A DNA stretch of 64,000 nucleotides. Origin: Erinaceus europaeus. Its lineage: Eukaryota > Chordata > Mammalia > Eulipotyphla > Erinaceidae. Of the stretch, positions 59,500 through 64,000 are shown piece by piece (positions within the stretch are counted from its first letter, which is position 1; every line of letters starts with the position of its first letter). Under the pieces are notes generated by a model. The model searched no databases, had not been told where the DNA came from, and saw nothing but the letters and a program-made list of their open reading frames with translations. The stretch is taken from contig NC_080176.1 in assembly GCF_950295315.1 (NCBI RefSeq), positions 35,737,263 to 35,801,262 of the forward strand, written 5' to 3'. The translations under genes were made by a program, and so were the position numbers.

Positions 59500-60973
59500 T
59501 CTTTTTTTTTAATGTATTTATTATTTAGGAAAGGATAAATTAACAAAAACATAGGGTAGGAGGGGTACAACTCCACACAATTCCCACCACCCAATCTCCA
59601 TATCCCATCCCCTCCCCAATAGCATTCCCATTCTCTGTCCCTCTGGGAGCATGGACCCAGAGTCATTGTGAGTTGCAGAAGGTGGAAGGTCTGGCTTCTG
59701 TAATTTCTTCCCCGCTGAACATGGACGTTGACTGATCAGTCCATACTCCCAGTCTGCCTCTCTCTTTCCCTAGTAGGGTGTGTCTCTGGGGAAGCGGAGC
59801 TCCAGGACACATTGGTGGGGTCTTCAATCCAGGGAAGCCTGGCCAGCATCCTGATGGCATCTGGAACCTGGTGGCTAAAAAGAGAGTACACATACAAAGC
59901 CAAACAAATTGTTGAGCAATCATGGACCCAAAGGTTGGAATAGTGGAGAGGAAGTGTTCGGGGGGGTACTCACTGCAAACTCTAGTGTACTTCTGCTTTT
60001 AGGTTTATATTTTGCACTTGTTTATGGATACATGTGAACATATGCTCTCTCACAGAACCTGGTCTATATGTAGGTTTTGAGACTTTGTCAGAAAGTGATC
60101 TACCTGGGATGTAATTAGAGAATGCTATGAAGGGAAAGGTCTCACCCAAGTAATGAAGCTGAAGGGTTGTCATTCCACACCTGAAGTCTCTGGACACAGT
60201 CTGGGCTGAAGCATGTTGAGGTGGCAATTGTTGCATTGATTAGGTTGCAATCAGCTGATGCAATATTATTTGATATGGATTGGTAGAAGCATGTGGGAAA
60301 GTGGGTCCTATCATGAGTTTCCAGGACTGGGGGAAATATAGGCTCTATAGTGGAGATGTGAGATTCCTGCTGTCTTAGGGTTCAAAAAGACAATGGATAG
60401 TTAATGTCATCATCACATTCTTTGGTAATTGGGTTAACTTTGAAAAGTCCTTTTGTTAGGGTTTGCTGTATAGTACCCAGTATCTTGTAAATAGCTGTGC
60501 CACTAGTTGCCTCTGATCTACTTGGTCTAGGCTTTTGAGAGAGTCTGCATATCAAATACACACCCTATATATTAAGAAAACTCAGTCTGTGTTTTAAACA
60601 CTTCAAGGCATACAATTAATTTCCCCCTATCATATTAATTAACTAGTGATTTATAAGACTACACTTTACTAGGAGTGTACATAAATACCATTCCAACCAC
60701 TAAAAGACTGTGTCCCATTCCACCCACCCTCCCCCAACCCCCACCTGCCCAGGCAGCTGCATGTCTACCCCTAAGCATAGTTTTTACTTTGGTGCTCTAC
60801 TTTCAATTTAGTCAAATCCTGCTTTTAGTTTCCCTTTCTGATCTTCTTTCTCAACTTCTGTTGATGAGTGGGATCATTCCATACTCATGTTTATCTTTCT
60901 GACTTAGCTCACTTAACATAATTCCTTCTAGCTCTGTCCAAGATGGTTCAGAAAAGATGGGTTCATTGTTCTT
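59500..60973 (-). mobile_element. Long-UTR L1, 3' UTR and ORF2 end, continuing beyond an ERV
   Basis: The minus-strand L1 starts with a T-run (59501-59513). The 3' UTR (about 59520-60850) matches 20453-21792 and the complement of 1-1112. The ORF2 stop TGA lies at 60851-60853, followed by codons for the SELSQKDKHEYGMIPLINRS end. It is cut at 60973 by an ERVK-like element and resumes at 63986-64000 at the window edge. Confidence 0.92.
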
Positions 60974-61456
60974 TGTTGGGCTGAGCTTCACTGACGGGAG
61001 ACAGATGACTCGGGACTCATGGTTGAGCTGTAGGCAGTATCTCTTTATTCATGCAGGATGCAGTGCAATCTATACCAAGCTAGACTAAACTAACAACTAA
61101 CTAAAACGAACAATGTTGTCTTTATATACACTTCCCAAGTAGGGTGTGAACAGGATGTGACACAGAAGGGTGGAGAGAAAAGTGACTGGTAGAAGATCAG
61201 GGTGTGACAAGGAGAGGATCAGGGTGTGACAAGGAGAGGGGGTGGAGCAGGTGAGAATTCTACCACTAAACCACCAATGCCCTGGAGGGAGTGTGGTGCT
61301 TCATATAAATGTAAAAGTGATTTATGTAAATAGACCAAAGCTTTGAATGGGATCAATTCAATCCCTATATAGGCATATGGTTAAGCAGAAGCCAGGGGGA
61401 TTTAAACCAAATGAAACAGAAGGGGTTTTTAAAAGCAGAATTAGAAGATACCAACA
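60974..61456 (-). repeat. 3' LTR of the ERVK-like element
   Basis: 483 bp, TG...CA ends (on the plus strand it starts TGTTGGGCTGAG and ends ATACCAACA). On the minus strand the TATA box is the complement of 61121-61130 (TTTATATACA), and the AATAAA polyadenylation signal is the complement of 61044-61049. A 22-bp tandem pair lies in U3 at 61195-61216 and 61217-61238. Confidence 0.93.
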
Positions 61457-61473
61457 ATTCCCCCTTTCTTTTT
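61457..61473 (-). other. Polypurine tract
   Basis: The minus strand reads AAAAAGAAAGGGGGAAT directly before the 3' LTR, as required for plus-strand DNA priming in retroviruses. Confidence 0.9.
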
Positions 61474-61864
61474 AACTAATGGCCATAGTATCGGGATTGC
61501 GGGGCACTTTGTGAGGCAGGGAGACTGATAAGAGGCACACCTTTTGGGGGTTCTACTGTCCCTCCTTGCTCAACCTCTCCGTGGAGAGAGAGACTAACAG
61601 GATTGACACACCCCTCAAGCTCAAGCCCTTCCAAGCTCAACCACATCCTCACAATTCCCCAACATCTCTCTCTTACTTTATGGCCATATATAACTGGGTC
61701 AATGTCTGTAAAAGGCTTCATCTCTGTCAGGGGAATAGCAGTGTCAGGGTGAACAGAAACCTATATCATACAGGCATTTTCAAAAGAACTGGCATAAGAC
61801 ATGGAAAACAAAATAGGCGAGCAGCAATAACCAGTGTGATGCCAAGGGGAGTCCTGAGGGGGTA

Positions 61865-62000
61865 TTTTCTGCCTCAAAGGGCAAGGCCTAGCAGGCGAAA
61901 GGGCATTTCTTGCCTCTGGGGGTATCAATTGCCTCTGGGGGTGCTTCATGCCTCTGTGGGCATCTCTTGCCTCAAAGGGTGTTTCCTGACTCTGTGGGCA
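61865..62000 (-). repeat. Short degenerate tandem repeats in the ERV interior
   Basis: Units of about 20-26 bp built on TTGCCTC(T/A)(G/A)(G/A)GGG occur at about 61869, 61908, 61928, 61949, 61967 and 61988. On the minus strand they are read as repeats resembling SQETPFEARD / IPPEARN within a 117-codon frame (61761-62114). Confidence 0.75.
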
Positions 62001-63056
62001 TAACCTAATAAGGAGGGGTAGTTTTCTGAATCTGGGAGAAGAGCCTTCAGGCGAGGGGACATGGTATAAGGTCCCAAGGCTCTGGCTGAAGTTAGTCTTT
62101 GAGAAACACAGCAACGTGTACCAGTAAGTCCGATGGAAGTGTCAGTTCAAAGTAGATGACCACGGAAGAAAATGCCAAGGGATGAAACACTGCACATCTG
62201 TCTCAGTGGGGAATGTCGGCCACCAGAATTCTGCTTTTCTGTAGAGAGTGAGTTTTGGAATCTGTGAATCTATTTCTTCAGGTCATGCCAGGTCACATCA
62301 TTGGTTTCTGGGGGTGCATTGTAGTCATTCCATCTTGTGGGCGATGTCAGAGAACAGGGGTCCAAATGCATTTCCAGAAATTTTCATTTGAGTAGATGCT
62401 TTTTCATGTGAAGACTTGACAGCTGAAATTCACTTACTTGTCAAACAAAACTTGTAGCAGATTAGAAGTTTACTATAATTGATAACTCCATTATAATTGG
62501 AAGTCCTTTCTAGTATGATTTTAAGGTTGTTTAAACAGTTTAAACTCAATAAAATGTGGAAAGGTAAACAGAAGAATCATGGTTAAAAGCCTCAGGCATG
62601 AGAATAATTAACATAATCGTTGCACTATCTGCCCCACCCATAACTCATACAGTTTTCAGGATTAAGCGTTTCAGATTCATGTCAAGACGTAAAAGAGAAA
62701 TCAAAGGAGGGAACAAACAATTTTTTGGATTGTTTCTGGATGTCTCTAGAAATCATGGCTGTGTCCAGCTTTTTTTTTTTTTTAAGTCAATGTCAAACAA
62801 AAATTCAGTCATTCAAATCACTCTCTTATGAAACAGATCTCACCATGTAGCATTATGAGTCCCCGGAGGGTGTCCTAGTCCAAAAAGCTCCTCGAAATTC
62901 CATTTAGGGTGCTTCTGACTGTTCCTGCTGGATTGTTTCAGGCACCCATTTTTAAAAGTGTCTTCCCATTGAAGATAGAATCCAATCAGGAGAGTAGAAC
63001 TAACCACATGTCTCCATTCTTGGGGACTGCCATGGTACTGGAGAATGCTCCTCAAA

Positions 63057-63330
63057 TTAGAGTAGTCCTTCTCCATGGGAAACATGCGAGAAGAAGTCCA
63101 GAAAGTCCCAGTGGAAATCTCTGTGCATATCCCAAGATCTATGATCACGGTCATAAAGAACCAAATTGTGGCCTGGAGCAAAATGTAGTCCTTTTCCTCG
63201 GGAAACATGAGAGAGGGAATCCAGAAAGTCCAAGGAGAAATCTCCGTGCATCTCCCAAGCTCTATGATCCCGGTTATAAGAACCCAAAGTTCCCGGTTAG
63301 GGAACTGAAGTGTGGCCCAGAGTAAAATGT
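63057..63330 (-). repeat. Tandem duplication in the ERV leader-proximal interior
   Basis: 63059-63183 and 63185-63330 share an ordered series of blocks: GTAGTCCTT, GGGAAACATG, AATCCAGAAAGTCC/AGTCCAGAAAGTCC, GAAATCTC, GTGCAT, CCCAAG, TCTATGATC and GTGGCC. The second unit is longer by about 20 bp. Confidence 0.85.
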
Positions 63331-63495
63331 TCCAGAGACAGAGAAACTGTCTCATAATGAAACAGTAGAGGCTTTGGCAAACCTCCATAAGTAGAAAGGC
63401 AACCCATGGTGGATGGGTAGCCAAGTTTACTTATCTGGGCGATGGGCGGGTTAGGTTCCACGTCGGTGCTGGTCTCTGTTTCAGGGCTTATGTCA

Positions 63496-63514
63496 GTCCC
63501 TTGTTCTGGCGCCA
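63496..63514 (-). other. Primer-binding site, tRNA-Lys type
   Basis: The minus strand reads TGGCGCCAGAACAAGGGAC two bases inside the 5' LTR. This differs from the classical tRNA-Lys3 site TGGCGCCCGAACAGGGAC by one substitution and one extra A. Confidence 0.88.
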
Positions 63515-63516
63515 TA

Positions 63517-63985
63517 TGTCGGGCTGAGACAGACCACCTGGGACTCATGGCTGGGTTGTTGGCAGTATCTCTTTATTCATGCAGGATGCAGTGCAATCTA
63601 TACCAAGCTAGACTAAACTAACAACTAACTAAAACGAACAATGTTGTCTTTATATATACTTCCCAAGTAGGGTGTGAACAGGATGTGACGCAGAGAGGGT
63701 GGAGAAAAAAGTGACTGGTGGAAGACCAGGGTGTGACAAGGAGAGGATCAGGGTGTGACAAGGAGAGGGGGTGGAGCAGGTGAGAATTCTACAACTAAAC
63801 CACCAATGCCCTGGAGGGAGTGTGGTGCTTCATGTAAATGTAAAAGTGATTTATGTAAATAGACCAAAGCTTTGAATGGGATCAATTCAATCCCTATATA
63901 GGCATATGGTTAAGCAGAAGCCAGGGGGATTTAAACCAAATGAAACAGAAGGGGTTTTTAAAAGCAGAATTAGAAGATACCAATA
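63517..63985 (-). repeat. 5' LTR of the ERVK-like element
   Basis: 469 bp; on the plus strand it starts TGTCGGGCTGAG and ends ATACCAATA, so the outer terminal dinucleotide has mutated (CA to TA on the plus strand). The TATA complement lies at about 63650-63658 and the AATAAA complement at 63572-63577. The 22-bp tandem in U3 (63724-63745 and 63746-63767) has one change in unit 1. It is nearly identical to the other LTR except in the first 60 or so bp on the plus strand (the U5 end). Confidence 0.93.
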
Positions 63986-64000
63986 GTTCTTGATAGTTGT

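Larger units (their letters stand above)
60974..63985 (-). mobile_element. ERVK-like endogenous retrovirus, non-coding, two LTRs
   Basis: A 3012-bp minus-strand element lies between GTTCTT target copies (60968-60973 and 63986-63991), and L1 sequence continues across it. In element order: 5' LTR (63985-63517), Lys-type primer-binding site (63514-63496), interior of about 2.0 kb, polypurine tract (61473-61457) and 3' LTR (61456-60974). The interior has only short open frames (longest 194 codons, 62840-63424 minus). None has capsid, protease, RT, integrase or envelope motifs that I can see. The 6-bp duplication and Lys-type primer site point to class II (betaretrovirus-like). The gene-less structure resembles rodent ETn-type elements, which depend on helper proteins. 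Confidence 0.9.

Noticed and set aside
61761..62114. 117-codon minus-strand frame in the ERV interior as a retroviral gene
   Set aside because: It is mostly the short tandem repeats; no protease, RT, integrase or envelope motif is visible.
62909..63325. 138-codon plus-strand frame
   Set aside because: It is antisense to the ERV interior and contains the same tandem duplication.
62840..63424. 194-codon minus-strand frame as a gag remnant
   Set aside because: It is largely the tandem duplication read through; there is no major homology region, zinc knuckle or late-domain motif.

Overview
This window looks like mammalian intergenic DNA made almost entirely of retrotransposons. I found no host protein-coding gene I could support. 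The organism is most likely a hedgehog (Erinaceidae, probably Erinaceus). The basis is the repeat content: many copies of a tRNA-derived SINE with the body order A box, B box, CCACCTGCAGGGGAGTC, GTGAAGCAGGTCTGCAGGTG and an AACAACAA-rich 3' part. I recognise this as the erinaceid ERI-type SINE. Old repeats shared by placental mammals are also present (MIR, L2, MER5-like hAT, MLT1-like MaLR, old L1M). The species call is from memory of families, not from a search.

Naming used here. SINE-A: the long ERI-type element with head GCAGTGGGTTAAG. SINE-A2: a short relative with head TGGTTGAGCGCACATGTTACAATG. SINE-B: head GGAGCAATAGATAAAGCACTGG. SINE-C: head AGCATAATGATTATGCAAA. SINE-D: head TTGGTTAGAGTACC. 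L1 copies fall into two classes by 3' end. 'Long-UTR' L1s have 1.3-2.4 kb between the ORF2 stop and the A-tail. 'Short-UTR' L1s have about 0.2-0.3 kb.

Layout. 1-5.5 kb: L1 3' ends and old SINEs. 5.6-18.56 kb: one old plus-strand L1 (5' UTR, ORF1, ORF2, long 3' UTR) broken by a solo LTR, a rearranged minus-strand L1 (8271-12145), several SINEs and a second solo LTR. 19.36-29.8 kb: a plus-strand L1 with tandem promoter units, into which a minus-strand L1 complete at both ends (20453-26956) jumped, leaving a perfect 13-bp target duplication. 29.8-59.5 kb: lower repeat density with unassigned sequence, a MaLR LTR, a tiny 5'-inverted L1, SINEs, L1 fragments, a truncated U2 snRNA pseudogene, a truncated 5S rRNA pseudogene, and a third solo LTR in another L1. 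It also holds MIR, MER5-like and L2 relics. 59.5-64 kb: a minus-strand L1 3' end carrying a nearly complete 3-kb endogenous retrovirus of ERVK type, minus strand. That element has two LTRs, a Lys-type primer site, a polypurine tract and a 6-bp target duplication, but no recognisable gag, pol or env.

Functionally the window shows L1 machinery mobilising itself, SINEs and small RNAs in trans, with repeated nesting. The most informative features are recombinant L1 structures (ORF1 pieces inside ORF2 and the reverse), duplicated L1 promoter units, a 24-bp insertion made only of an L1 5' terminus, and the non-coding ERVK with unequal LTR ends. I found no undescribed enzymatic or defence system.
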